NCBI GenBank assembly: GCA_029168955.1
Contig: JAPDOI010000358.1
Span: forward strand, 310,001-374,000
From: Aplectana chamaeleonis
Lineage: Eukaryota; Nematoda; Chromadorea; Rhabditida; Cosmocercidae
Direction: 5' to 3'
DNA: 64,000 nucleotides
In this document: piece by piece, positions 46,601 to 54,774 of the stretch
Numbering within the stretch: the first letter of the stretch is position 1
Layout: every line of letters starts with the position of its first letter
Made by a program: the position numbers and the translations under genes
Notes under the pieces: generated by a model
What the model was told of the DNA's origin: nothing
The model's input: the letters and a program-made list of their open reading frames with translations, nothing else
Databases searched by the model: none

Positions 46601-49060
46601 AGTAAAAGCCAAAAGAAAATTTTGAAATGTTAAAAACATTGTATATTTATTTTTTTCAATTTGTGAAAAAATGCTTTGTATGAGCAAACTGAGAAAACAT
46701 CGCTGACCTCCACGGGATCTGATTCCTCATCGTCTACATCGGCTGGCATGTGGAATCGCATTTCAATAAGGGATGTGGGACAATCGTCATTCTGCAATAA
46801 AAGGCGCTGCATGGTTTTAAATTAAACAGGCTTCAACTTCCGAGAACGAGATCCAACCTGGTGGAATTCGAGAGTGGCTTCACTTTTGTTGCCGATACAG
46901 TTGGCAATATTGGAAAGGGGCACTTCGAATACGGGCTTATTATCCAGAGTGAACTCCACAGATTGTCCTGAAATTTTGGCTAACAATTTTAAGATGTTCA
47001 AGGAGCTGAGGAAAGACTGAAAGGCGACAATGGAATTCTGCATATTCAAAATATGAAATGTCCTCAGACTAAACGGAGTACACCCGGCTCAGTTCCCTTT
47101 TGCTTGGATCGCTCGAAGACGGTGGTCTCTGTGTCAGGTTTGAGATTGGCTAAAGGTCTCTGCATAGTCGAGCGGCAAAAGACGCGCTGCCACTTTGAGG
47201 GATAGATGGCGTCTACGCAACTTCGTACCTGTCCTCAATTCCCCCATCTGAACGCTTGCCACCCTCCTCGGCTGCAGCTCATTGGTCGGCGGGCATCGGC
47301 TGCGTGCGGCGCGCGTCGCGTCTGGCTGGCGCATTGCCAACGCCACAGCCGTCCTTGCTTGTCATTCAATGACTCCGAAGTTTGACCCTGATTCAATTTC
47401 GTGAACGGGATCAACTGTAAGCTGTTGTAATCGAAGCAACAGGATAAATACAACAGGGAGTATAGGCGAACACACCTAGCTAAATTATTTCAGCAGTGAA
47501 TAGGAATGAAAACGACATAATCACAACGTTAATAGAACCTTGATGGTTGGAGAATAAGCAGTGGAGCTTGTATTGTCATTCATCCCTTTCCAATACCAAA
47601 CGTGCAGATCACATTACTTCATTTCAGTGGCAATTTTTTTGTCCAGCAGCGAGATGTTATGGTTCTTATTTAGATCTCTTTCTGGGAGGGGGTTTCCAAA
47701 ATGGGCTGATAGTCTCCTCCCAGCAAGGGATGTAAACAGTACCGATGCTATTCTATCATCGTCTTCAGGAAAAAGCTCTTCACGCACAGTTTCCTCGGTG
47801 GCAGACTAACCCATTGATAGGATTGGAGGATGGAGGGGGGGGGGCGAAGGTGCAAAACTCTGTGCACAGAATCCAGCCTAATGAGGGATGTTCCATTTTG
47901 CGGCCGTTTCTAAAAGTTGTACCTAGGGCACCTATAGTTCAGCGTTCGGTACCTTTGAAAAGTTTACTCAATTTTTGTTGTTTTGTTTTTTCAATTTGTT
48001 TACTCAATTTTCAACTCCTTAAGATGTGAGTCGTCGCAAAGGGACGTCTTGAGCATAGCAGCATGTATCTTAGTCCATATCCAGTAGCCAAAGATGTATG
48101 ATCTAGTAGGCAAAGATGTGATTCGTGGAAACGATTTGCCAGATGGTTTCACTTCCTTACCCCCCTCCCACTTCTGTTTGTTACGCATCCTATTCATTGC
48201 ATAAGTATACAAATACTATATACTATATGTATACTATATACTTGTGTATGTTTCTTCATTTCTTAATAAAATCGTAGAATGGACAGGCGATGGGAGCTTT
48301 CGAAACGACGACGTTGGCAATGCGCCAGCCAGGCGCGACGCGCGCCGCCGATGCCCGCCGACCAATGAGCTTCAGCCGAGGAGGGTGGCGAGCGTTCAGA
48401 TGCAATTCCCCATCACTGCGGAGCGACTTTTGCCGCCAGAATATGTTTAGGCCTTAATTTCAAAATCTCATGTACATACTACAGAGCTGCCACAGAGGGT
48501 AGCACCAGCGAAGCGCCTATAACAAAAGCATAAGCTCACCGAGAAAAGACCGAGTCGAAAGAACAAAGGACCGAAAATCCTACCATCAACTTGACAGTTT
48601 CCGTAATTCCATCCCTTCAAAACAAGATCGTTCTGCTCCACCTCCTTATTCCAATTTTTCTGAGCGAATTGCCTGATTTTCTCCAAGTCCTAGACGAATA
48701 TTATGAGGTAAATACAGGAGGGAGCAAGCAGCAAATCAATGTTCATATAGTTATTTACCGAATCTTTAAATCCACCAAAACGCATTCGTCTCCCATCACT
48801 GAACCACATTTTGATACCAGGCCGATTTCCAAGACGCTGCCAATTTAAGCCATCCAAGTCTGAGGAATTGATATTGTATAACTTTCCCGTCTTCTCGTTC
48901 TTGAACTGTATCATCGACTCAGCCAGTTTCATACGTCCAGGGTTCTGAATTGGGAGGTCCAACACTACATAGCTATGTATATATCTGATACATAAGAGCG
49001 ACTCACCAAGACACCCATGTCTTCAGTAAAGACATCCGCGAATTCGAGTGCGTCCACCAT
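16641..49060 (-). CDS. SSRP1: SSRP1, HMG-box subunit of the FACT histone chaperone
   Basis: SSRP1 pairs with SPT16 in nuclear FACT and handles H2A-H2B during transcription and replication. The exons (5' to 3') are 49060-49007, 48944-48759, 48689-48584, 46967-46858, 46791-46708, 45599-45505, 45443-45308, 35586-35483, 35418-35290, 30065-29948, 29889-29786, 29716-29647, 29283-28999, 28942-28790, 28731-28657, 17061-16925, 16865-16721 and 16664-16641. They total 2115 nt, or 704 aa, close to the family's about 700. The order is an N-terminal SSRP1/POB3 region from [10 protein letters not shown], middle PH-like domains ([46 protein letters not shown]), an acidic Ser-rich stretch (about 435-525), an HMG box (about 554-625, [15 protein letters not shown]) and an acidic tail ending SSDDASD. 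Intron 28789-28732 appears to be GC-AG. Three introns exceed 5 kb because of transposons. Confidence 0.93.
17062..17366. other. SSRP1 intron, no repeat recognised
   Basis: The downstream end of the 11.6-kb SSRP1 intron, next to the exon at 17061-16925. Apart from the acceptor CTGTTTCAG at 17070-17062 on the minus strand I see nothing to annotate. Confidence 0.5.
17367..17700 (-). mobile_element. Probable CR1-like 3' end remnant
   Basis: The block opens with TTTATTTATTTATTTATTAT, which on the minus strand is a TAAATAAATAAA tail like that of C1. The following A-rich sequence resembles the C1 3' UTR region in composition. No ORF2 coding is recognisable, so only the 3' UTR was kept or the rest is too diverged. 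Confidence 0.35.
17701..19442. other. SSRP1 intron sequence without a recognised gene
   Basis: About 1.7 kb of unique-looking intron DNA. Small frames at 18504-18761, 18887-19075 and 18933-19118 show no motif and overlap on both strands. I see no repeat termini. Confidence 0.4.
19443..19661. mobile_element. Palindromic MITE, possibly mariner-related
   Basis: Long inverted termini (about 60 bp each) run from TATAGTGGAGTCCACCAAGA inward and return as GGTGAACTCCACTATA. The flanks are TA-rich, compatible with a TA duplication. The core GCGGTCGATTGGAGATCAAT ... CAGCACAACCGCT recurs near 31520-31575. It sits at the 3' edge of the mariner remnant, which suggests but does not prove that it derives from that transposon's end. 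Confidence 0.55.
19683..20273 (-). pseudogene. Mariner-type transposase remnant
   Basis: The minus strand carries fragments of a Tc1/mariner DD(E/D) transposase in order. A central block [18 protein letters not shown] and SGMKISREV matches the family's MVWGGI...GVKIN.EVY region. A C-terminal block [33 protein letters not shown] and TDGGYFE matches the usual end. Frames shift repeatedly and stops occur between them, so it is dead. The catalytic triad cannot be read confidently. It lies in the 11.6-kb SSRP1 intron next to the palindromic MITE. Confidence 0.6.
21291..24908 (-). mobile_element. Jockey-like retrotransposon J1, nested in J2
   Basis: A 3618-bp minus-strand element interrupts J2 between EHKLH and PKVLW of the RT region. 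The 13-bp target duplication ATGCAGCTTGTGT is at 21278-21290 and 24909-24921. The 3' end is a short (CAA)n tail after a 3' UTR of about 190 bp containing a T-rich tract (A-rich in the element's sense). It appears full length, from the leader ATG at 24902 to the terminal SL stop near 21495. A truncated sister is at 11610-12044. Being nested, it is younger than J2. Confidence 0.88.
21495..24902 (-). pseudogene. J1 single ORF: 2A-like, finger, endonuclease, RT (nearly intact)
   Basis: The leader starts at ATG 24902 ([10 protein letters not shown]). The 2A-like [14 protein letters not shown] is at about 24733-24689, followed by a Cys/His finger (CIKCRK, then CSGLKS, CPNC). The endonuclease has [27 protein letters not shown] and [12 protein letters not shown]. 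The RT has [45 protein letters not shown] and YADDLTLI. The C-terminal finger is [17 protein letters not shown], and the end is AANFLSL. 24603-21835 is open for 922 codons. Lesions are a frame change near 24650, TGA for an expected Trp at 24610-24612, and a 1-bp change in a 7-base C run (21862-21868). Confidence 0.82.
27066..27551. mobile_element. TTAA-type MITE inserted in J2
   Basis: The 486-bp element has inverted termini AAAGGCACAGTACACCC (left) and GGGTGTCCTGTGCCTTT (right). The boundaries read TCAA on the left and TTAA on the right, so a TTAA duplication with one change fits. J3 and J4 lack it at the homologous site, which proves insertion. A second copy is at 49290-49745. Interior frames are not conserved as protein. 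Confidence 0.68.
27932..28656. other. SSRP1 intron between J2 and an exon, nothing assigned
   Basis: About 700 bp. The minus-strand frame 28458-28102 (118 aa) has no motif I recognise. The inverted pair TTTAGGCCCAAC (28448) and GTAGGGCCTAAAC (28494) is present but short. Confidence 0.4.
28732..28789 (-). other. Probable GC-AG intron in SSRP1
   Basis: Exon 28942-28790 ends ATCAAGAAG and is followed directly by GCTTGTTG. The next exon begins after TTTTCAG at 28731 with GAGGGCGAT. Joining them yields [18 protein letters not shown], the length expected across HMG-box helices 1-2. No GT donor within the region keeps this frame: the nearest (GGCTT|GTTG) would create a stop. Intron length is 58 nt. 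Confidence 0.7.
30230..31130 (+). repeat. Dispersed repeat R, copy 1
   Basis: Two blocks match 49750-50330 in the same orientation: an early block with CTCTTCCGAACAATGCTTCC and a late block with GGTATTGACTCAGTTATTTC and GCTATGCGGCGCTTTGTGCG, ending at CATGATGACGGACCG. The intervening sequence is longer here. It is not coding; open frames differ between the copies. The family is unknown to me. Confidence 0.6.
31131..31850. other. SSRP1 intron, partial repeats only
   Basis: This contains a G-run near 31176, a C-run near 31450, and at 31529-31590 a partial copy of the core of the palindromic MITE at 19443 (GCGGTCGGTTGGAGATCAAT ... GCAGCACAACCGCT). No gene is recognised. Confidence 0.5.
33208..33547. 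mobile_element. Harbinger-like MITE, copy 3, inside J3
   Basis: The termini are GGCCATCGCTATAC and GTATAACAATGGCC with flanking TTA on both sides (33205-33207 and 33548-33550). J2 and J4 have an uninterrupted reading frame at this place, and removing the element plus one TTA restores CGGCTTAAGG. That confirms the boundaries. The GC-rich interior is shared with the copies at 10137 and 10581. Confidence 0.8.
34268..34408. mobile_element. Short palindromic TTAA MITE inside J3
   Basis: A 141-bp insertion in the RT region of J3 is flanked by TTAA on both sides (34264-34267 and 34409-34412). Its arms are inverted: GCCGACTCGTTATC near 34300 and GATAACGAGTCG near 34366, each next to GACGTCGG. J2 and J4 read straight through this site (DLTAAFD), so the insertion boundaries are clear. 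Confidence 0.75.
35920..36352 (+). mobile_element. CR1-like 3' fragment
   Basis: The plus-strand remnant encodes the CR1 C-terminal region ([51 protein letters not shown], stop near 36209). A 3' UTR and an AAATAAATA tail follow at about 36346-36354. The same C-terminal motifs (TRG..., FF/NFT.RAGS) occur in C1 and the copy at 63466. It is 5'-truncated, in the 9.7-kb SSRP1 intron. Confidence 0.7.
36358..36535. repeat. Inverted repeat (MITE-like)
   Basis: GATCAGCACCCCAAATAACC at the left returns inverted as GGTTATTTGGGGCGCTGAACA near 36510-36531. The two strands translate into look-alike short frames for this reason. About 175 bp in total, immediately after the CR1 tail. Part of the right arm resembles sequence near 50600 (GGGGAGCTGAACACGAATATG). 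Confidence 0.5.
36629..40081 (+). mobile_element. Jockey-like retrotransposon J4, full length
   Basis: A 3453-bp plus-strand element with target duplication ACAAGCGCAT (36619-36628 and 40082-40091) and a short (AAG)n tail. The 5' end GGATCCAAGACGTTCAACC is homologous to J2 and J3. It carries no nested insertion and keeps an 835-codon open stretch, making it the best reference for this subfamily in the window. Confidence 0.88.
36700..40048 (+). pseudogene. J4 single ORF: 2A-like, finger, endonuclease, RT
   Basis: The 2A-like [13 protein letters not shown] is at about 36767-36805, then a PHD-like finger (CRHC, CDGC, HLKC, CCMSC). The endonuclease ([50 protein letters not shown]) crosses one frameshift near 37325 and a stop at 37513. 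From 37541 it is open for 835 codons: RT ([41 protein letters not shown], catalytic YADDITIV at about 38975), a thumb-like region and the C-terminal finger [17 protein letters not shown], ending NFLRL. The leader also has a CGA-to-TGA stop. Few lesions suggest a fairly recent insertion. Confidence 0.85.
40186..40413 (+). pseudogene. Cys/His-rich C-terminal fragment, unassigned
   Basis: The frame reads [20 protein letters not shown], then [36 protein letters not shown] and ends NNHVYS at a stop. The C..C...FIRC..C...LCF.HF pattern looks like a small zinc-binding domain that I associate loosely with the ends of nematode transposase-like proteins, but I cannot name the family. It begins after a possible acceptor (GATTTAAG) and has no partner exon nearby, since J4 has inserted just upstream. 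It could instead be an orphan host exon. Confidence 0.3.
40419..43993 (+). mobile_element. CR1-like non-LTR retrotransposon C2
   Basis: A plus-strand element with an ORF1 remnant, ORF2 and a (TGAA)n tail at 43972-43992. The 3' terminal motif ACAATAAAGTCGTTGAATGA has a near match at 48262-48282, suggesting another 3' fragment there. The 5' boundary is approximate. It lies in the 9.7-kb SSRP1 intron, downstream of J4 in plus-strand order. Confidence 0.75.
40440..43709 (+). pseudogene. CR1-like ORF1 remnant and ORF2 (endonuclease-RT)
   Basis: The ORF1 end ([31 protein letters not shown]) resembles the C1 ORF1. ORF2 starts near 40939 with [44 protein letters not shown] follows in another frame. 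The RT spans 42070-42900: [35 protein letters not shown] and [20 protein letters not shown]. The YADDLKIY box is in a shifted frame at about 42866. The C-terminal region continues to 43709 ([36 protein letters not shown]). At least six frame changes are present. Confidence 0.78.
44135..44205 (-). ncRNA. tRNA-like sequence (tRNA pseudogene or SINE head)
   Basis: On the minus strand, TGGCGCAGTGG (44198-44188) matches a Pol III A box. GGTTCGAATCC (44154-44144) is a perfect B box at the normal distance. The acceptor and T stems do not pair well and the anticodon region is A-rich (CACTAAAAAAAG), so it is not a functional tRNA. It could be a tRNA-derived SINE or a decayed tRNA. No second copy was noticed in the window. 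Confidence 0.45.
44531..45271. mobile_element. Non-autonomous TIR element, full copy (family M1)
   Basis: The left end GGTCCGATTCGGACACGAT and the right end ATCGTGGCCGAATCGGACCC are inverted. The 741-bp body matches 1-546 from about 44725 on. It has no transposase frame. Direct flanking duplications are not obvious. It lies 37 bp from SSRP1 exon 45443-45308, so it almost abuts coding sequence. Confidence 0.65.
45600..46707. other. SSRP1 intron, no gene recognised
   Basis: A 1.1-kb intron. It contains the palindrome TTGCGAAATTTCGCAA near 46140 and a G-run near 46362. Small frames on both strands show no motif. Confidence 0.5.
46968..48583. repeat. SSRP1 intron with an inverted pair of dispersed repeats
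   Basis: Segment 47160-47345 (minus sense) and segment 48310-48445 (plus sense) share the run GCGACGCGCGCCG...CCGACCAATGAGCT...CAGCCGAGGAGGGTGG and CTTTTGCCGC. They are about 1 kb apart in opposite orientation. Between them, 48250-48285 resembles the C2 3' end (AATAAAATCGTAGAATG). No coding sequence is recognised. Confidence 0.55.
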
Positions 49061-49090
49061 TGGGGGTAGCTATATTCTAGACTCCGAACC
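49060..49090 (-). promoter_or_regulatory. Possible trans-splice acceptor for SSRP1
   Basis: Thirty bases upstream of the SSRP1 ATG the minus strand reads ATGTTTTAG|GTTCGG, a usable 3' splice site. Spliced-leader addition is common in nematode mRNAs. The site is consistent with that but proves nothing on its own. Confidence 0.3.
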
Positions 49091-49289
49091 TAAAACATTT
49101 TGTAATGAAGATTGAAACTTTGTAGTCTTTCTCGAATACTGAGTAAGAAAGTCGTTATATTGGCGATAAATCGAACACGAACAAAACCGAATCTATACAC
49201 AAAATGCAGATTTCAATGATCGGATTTTGCCCATAATCTTCCTAAAGTATTTTCTCATGTTCTGTGTACTGCACACGGATAGTTTGTCA

Positions 49290-49745
49290 CTTCCCTACGA
49301 TGATTATCTTGGAGAGAGCCACTCTCTGATCACAATGGTATCTCTGAAATCGTCCAAGACCCCCTACGAATATATATATGTCTCCTTGAAAATGCCTGCA
49401 TTTTGAGGGAAAAATTTTCGTGGACGAGTTGTCTCAGGCCTGTATTTATCTTCATTCGAAATCGCTGCACGAGAGAAAACTGGATGAGGAGATAGACCGG
49501 CGATGGACTGAAGAACGACGACATGTTGAGAATTCATCCATCCATTTAGCCGCTATCGAGTTCGTAAATCTGATAGGGGGCCGGGCCTGTGGTGATGATC
49601 GAAGGAGGTTGGGCCTGTGGTGGTCGCTTATATCTCGCTTATTTGAAGGAGTTGAGATCTCGCATTTGGCACGTGTTATACAGGAAGGGTCTGCTAAACA
49701 ATCAAATAAAAATCACCAAATTCATGTCTGAGGGTGTACTTTGCC
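49290..49745. mobile_element. TTAA-type MITE, second copy
   Basis: This matches 27066-27551 in inverse genomic order over nearly its whole length, for example GGAGAGAGCCACTCTCTGAT and GACGACATGTTGAGAATTC. The right end GGGTGTACTTTGCCT is followed by TTAA. The left terminus is lost. Repeat R begins directly after it at about 49750. Confidence 0.65.
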
Positions 49746-49749
49746 TTTA

Positions 49750-50330
49750 ACCTTTTGTGTGAACCAATTTGAGTGGAGTCTCTTCCGAACAATGCTTCCT
49801 AACGATTTTCAGCGAAAACGCACGTTAAAGGTTAAGTCACACCCGCCGTAATCGGCTCAAATAGGTCGTATCGATCTGGGAGTTGGCCAACAGCTTTTTT
49901 TATAGTCCCCTTCAGAATAAACTTTACTAGCAAGATACTGAAGAAGTATTTGTTCGACCTCTCAGACGGCGGTTTTAAGATTTTTCAACCCCGATTGACA
50001 CCTTCATCGTTGACTGCTGGAAGGACTGGCCAAGTAGTTAAATCACTTACGGTCCGATCCTAGAATTTTTTAATATGGATTACGGGTATTGACTCAGTTA
50101 TTTCGTATCACTGTGGTATGGTACTCGTTGAAAACTGTTCAAAAATGACATCAACGTTTAAATCAGGCCACTCTGAAATAAATTATAGCTATGCGGCGCT
50201 TTGTGCGCTCAAAAATTCCACAAAAGCCGTTTTTGCCAAAAAAAAAACCGCTCAGTGCTGTAGAAGGGATTCTTTTTGCATGATGACGGACCGAAGGCCT
50301 GCGAAGTGACTTCAGTTACGAGGGCGAAAT
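49750..50330 (+). repeat. Dispersed repeat R, copy 2
   Basis: Matches 30230-31130 in two blocks, with a shorter middle. Shared words are CTCTTCCGAACAATGCTTCC, GGTATTGACTCAGTTATTTC, GCTATGCGGCGCTTTGTGCG and CATGATGACGGACCG. Non-coding. Confidence 0.6.
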
Positions 50331-50891
50331 TTATGGGAAGTCTCATTTTCTAGCCGCTTAATTGTTTATATGTAAGGATTGCATGGTTGTCGTGTACACC
50401 CTGCAATTATATTGCTTTCTCGTGCGAGACTGTCTCAGACATCGTAATGAAAAATCGAAGAAATTGAGTTCTGTGGGTTATCAATGAGCTACCGCTATGG
50501 AAAACCATACCGGATTCATGATCAACCCAAAGTGAGATACTTTTTCCGGACTTCAAAGATCGAGGAAAATTTAGCCCAATCATCGTCCAAAACAGGATTT
50601 GGGGAGCTGAACACGAATATGGAGAAACAAGAAACAAGTTTTCGAAAGATTACGGGACTACATGAAGCAAAATGACATTAAAACCATCGGTAATAACTAT
50701 AATCATTTTTGAAACAAAAATTACTGTATTTATAGGCAGCTCAAGTCAAATCTTAAACATCGCCCGCTGGGGCATAGCAGATGGCCGACGGCAGACTACG
50801 AACGCGCCACATACATTCAGCACTGTTTTCTGATGAACGTCTACCAACCCCACCGAAGACAGTGTCGAGAACTTTAGGCCCAACTCCAGTG

Positions 50892-51006
50892 GGCGTATTC
50901 ATGAAACTACGTGAGCCTCCCGGGAGGATCCAAAGTCCGCTCGCTGCATACAACGGCTGGTTCTAAAAACCTTCCAGGGAGGCTCGCGTAGTTCATGAAT
51001 ACGGCC
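50892..51006. repeat. Hairpin MITE-like repeat
   Basis: The left arm GGGCGTATTCATGAAACTAC continues to GAGCCTCCCGG. The right arm is CAGGGAGGCTCGCGTAGTTC and then ATGAATACGGCC, its inverse with few mismatches. Arms are about 32 bp around a 50-bp loop. No target duplication is evident. Confidence 0.6.
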
Positions 51007-51009
51007 TCA

Positions 51010-52984
51010 GGGGATTCACGGTTTGGTATGGCCCCTCAACCACCACCCCTCCTATGGAGAAATAAATTCATGTATTGATTTTGGTAGGAATTGTCAAAAA
51101 TAAGAGCTGCTACTGTGTTTCAAGCCTAAATGCTCGCTCGAGCACTAAAAACACTCCCTCTGGACGGAACTAACGCAAAACTTTAACCGGTTCCGCCGCC
51201 TTAAACTCGCCCAGCAGTTTTTCGTTGTACGTGCAGCTGCTAATTTTCGGGTTCAAAAATGGAGGGTGGCGGAAAGCCTACGAGTCACTATAGAATTTTA
51301 ATAAAACAAGCAAAACAATGGTTAATGTATGAGCTCTTTCACATATCGAGGGAAGCTGATTAATAATGAATAAAACTCGTTCGAAAAATGGTCATTTTAT
51401 ACCAAATGAAATCGATAAGTGGTAGAAAAGCGGAATGCGAATTCGTCGCTTCAAACCGCGACAATTTCGCGCGCCGGTTGGGATTACGGGGCACTTACCA
51501 CCCGACCGAGCTGCGGCTGCTGCGAAACGGTATCGAGCGCGGCTGGCACCCTCGTCGTCTCGTGTCTCTTCGCAGACAGAGTGGAAGGCTGCCAGCTGCG
51601 GGCGACGGCGGCTCTATTTCGTCATACCGTACAGGGGGAGGCTCTCACGATAGCTGGAATCAGGGCTGGGTACAAGTCCCGGTCAAATGGCGATTCTGAA
51701 TATGCACCCCTTAGCTCGGTAACTTTTAGGCACATATGGAAGAGAATCTAAATCGGATAGTAAATAAAAGCTGAGCACAACAGCCATGATTTTGACTTCC
51801 TGATTTCGATAAACAAACATTTAAAAAGCTCTGATTAGAGAAAATTTTGAAAATGTCAACAAAAAAGGTAGTGTAATTTAAACTTTAAAACAATCCCATG
51901 GAGAAAATTTGTTAGCAAGACGGTAAGTTATGACAAAAGATAAAATTTCATTACAAAACAATTGAACAATTACAAACAACAGAACTACTACTATTGCGAT
52001 AATTAATGTTTCCTGTCGAATGTTTCACAACCCCCTGAAGGATTAGTTAATCTGTGTTTGGTTGTTCTGATGTGGAAATCGGAATTATTTTGTGTTGTGG
52101 AACTTTTAGGATTCATGTGATGCGTAGAGTGCGATACCCATTTTGTAATAATATTGTTGAGCATTGAAAATCTCACTTTATCCGGGATTGTCCGAGGTGA
52201 AATTAGAGAAATTATTTCAGATTTCCCATCAAACTTCAACTGGTTCAAAAATAAATGCTCTTCTGCCATGGTTATCCAGAAACTATGGTTTAAAAATGCT
52301 TTTCCTTAATTGAAATCCGGCGGTTTAAGGTACGGTTTCAAGGATACTGCCGGGAAGGATTGTACCGTGGCCATTTACAGAGGAGGCCGACAGCCACCTA
52401 GCTATTTTCCCTCCTATTAAAACACAAGATTAGGCATCCAGTTGTGTGCTTTTTATTCTACAAACTGTTTATTCGAGTCAGGAATGCAGTTTTTCAAAAT
52501 TTCATCGTTGCACAGCAAATCAAGTAGGCATTGCCGCCCATTTCCTTCTTTAACGTGGGACAAAACCACACAAGAAGTTGATTTGTACTTTTCATAATGC
52601 TATTTACGGAATATATGGAACACGACGGAATGTTGAAGGTAATAGTACAACAAACAGAATGCCTCTACTTTGAAAAATGCTTGGAAACAACAAAGATAAT
52701 AATAATAATTTGAAGAGGAAAGACGTCTATCCGTCACAATGCTAAAATGTGCATTCGAAAATATTTGCAAACCATCTCGAAGTTTTGTTGAAAAACTGCA
52801 TCACCAGCAACCTTTGACAAGCTTGAGCAAATTTAATAAGCTCATTTTTTATTGAACATGCACAAAGAATAGTGGACAGTATTGAATTCGACTTTGAAAC
52901 AAGATACGAACCTAATGAACTTTTGAGTTCAATAAAACTTCCATGGCACCTTGTCATTCACTTCCTTTCTCTTCAATATGACTA
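51010..52984. other. Intergenic, no gene recognised
   Basis: A GC-rich patch at 51435-51670 keeps three overlapping frames open. They encode unrelated Arg-rich peptides, so I regard them as compositional. The remainder is AT-rich with no repeat termini seen. Confidence 0.45.
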
Positions 52985-53450
52985 GGTAATTTCTTTTTTC
53001 TTTGCTTTTTGTTTTACTTGTCACTTTCTCTTTCTTCCTTTTCTTTTGTCATCGTTCTTTTTTTAATTACGCATCTTCTTCAACTTCTACTTCTTCTAGT
53101 TTCACTATTCTCGTCTTCTCTTGTCCTCCCTCCTCTTAATCTTATTTCGTCCTCATCTTTTTTTTCCATCCCTCCTCATTTCCTTTTTATTTACCCCATC
53201 GTTGCTTCACTCATCTCTCAATTCTCTTTTTTGCTCCTTCTCTCTTTCCTACACATCTTTTATCCACTTGTTTTCCTTCAACTCCTCATCCTCTCCTTTT
53301 CTCTCCCTTTTTTCTAGTCCTCTACGTCGTTCTCCTTATTGCTGCTCTTCTTTCTCTACTACTTCTTCTTTTTGTTAATCCGTTTCATCGTCTTTCTTTT
53401 TTTTCTGTTGTTCTTATCCTTCCTGATCCTCCCAGCACGATCATCATTCT
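52985..53450 (+). repeat. Pyrimidine-rich tract
   Basis: About 465 bp is made almost wholly of C and T on the plus strand, without a fixed unit. It gives spurious Ser/Phe/Leu-rich frames. It is followed by a mixed-sequence gap of about 100 bp and then the purine tract. Confidence 0.8.
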
Positions 53451-53534
53451 GTTGTGTAATGGAACATACGTTGTCTGCAAAAGCGGACCCGGAATTTGGC
53501 TCCGAGAACGACTGTAACGTCCAGAGTCAACAAC

Positions 53535-53957
53535 GGAGGAATAAAGGGGAAAATGAAGAAGTTGTAGGAAAAAGTCGAAAAACAAAAAAAGAGAACATTT
53601 GAGACGGAAAATCAAAGAGAGAGAGAGAGGGGCAAAGGGATCAGACATGATGAAGAAGTTGAAGGCAAAAAAAGAAGCATTAGAGAAAGAATAATAGTAG
53701 GAAAAGAGGAAAAACGAAAAATTGAAGAGAAATGACGAAGAAAGCAAAAAAAGAGGTGAAGACAAAGAAAAAAAGTGATGGAAGAAAACAATATGGAGAG
53801 AAGATGTAAGAGAAGAGGAAGACGAAGGAGAAAAAAAGACTCTGACGTAGCAGAGCAGAAAGAGAAAAGAAGAAGATGAAAGTGGAGAAAGAACACTAGG
53901 AATGAATGATGGAAGGAAGGATGGGAGGAAGGAAGGAAGAGAGAAAGAAAGAAAGAA

Positions 53958-54028
<71 letters not shown>

Positions 54029-54235
54029 CAAGAAAGAAAGAATGATAAAAAGAAAGAAAGAAAGGAAAATGATAGAAAGTAAGTAAGTAAGAAAGGAAGG
54101 TTAAAAGAAAGGAAAAAGAAGTAAGGGAAGAAGAAGAGAAAGAATAATAAGAAGAAATTGATTACAGGAAAAAGAAGAAGAAAAACAAGAATTGAAAGGA
54201 AGCAGAATGCTGTATAAGATTTAAGTACAAGAAGA
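53535..54235 (+). repeat. Purine-rich tract with (GAAA)n microsatellite
   Basis: About 700 bp of nearly pure A/G on the plus strand. A GAAA microsatellite of roughly 30 units lies between 53935 and 54060. It encodes spurious minus-strand Ser/Phe/Leu frames. Together with the adjacent pyrimidine tract it could form hairpin or triplex structures, and it is a likely spot for assembly error. Confidence 0.85.
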
Positions 54236-54429
54236 GGGATTTAAGAAGGCAGTTACGTGTCGTGAAACTTTGGTTGAACTTTGAATGTTTTCCGTGTTCT
54301 TATCTTGTGTCAATCCAGTGAGGTAGATCGCGATCACCATTTACTATGTTTACTGGTTTGTATTTACACCTAGATACTAGACTTTTTTTATTTTTACCCA
54401 ACTTTTTGTTGTAACACCGTCATCGGTTT

Positions 54430-54740
54430 CTTCAATCACTTCTCCTTCATCTTTCCTTTCTTCCTTCTTTTCTCTATATTTTCCCTTTTGCTTTCTTGTT
54501 CTTATTCATTTTCTTCAACATCTTCTTTTCCGCTACTTCTCCTTTTCTTCAACCTATTCATATTTTCCTTTTCTTTCTGATTTGGTTTGTTGTTCTCCAT
54601 ACTCATCTTTTTCGCTTTTTCTTCTCTTCCTTCAACTTTCTTCTTCATCCTCTTCTTCCTCTCTTTCCTGCTCGTTCTTTTTCTTTTCGTTCCCATTATT
54701 TTTATTTTATTCTCCCTTTTCTTGATTTTCCCTCTAATTA
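54430..54740 (+). repeat. Second pyrimidine-rich tract
   Basis: About 300 bp of C/T-rich sequence, separated from the purine tract by about 190 bp of mixed sequence. No unit structure. The open frames on both strands here are compositional. Confidence 0.75.
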
Positions 54741-54774
54741 TATATTTCATTAAATAAATAAGCATAAAAACTGT

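Noticed and set aside
51388..51751. Three overlapping plus-strand ORFs of 72-110 codons
   Set aside because: All three frames are open through the same GC-rich patch with no motif in any, which indicates composition and not coding.
53009..54765. Ser/Phe/Leu-rich ORFs of up to 139 codons resembling membrane proteins
   Set aside because: They come entirely from homopyrimidine/homopurine composition.
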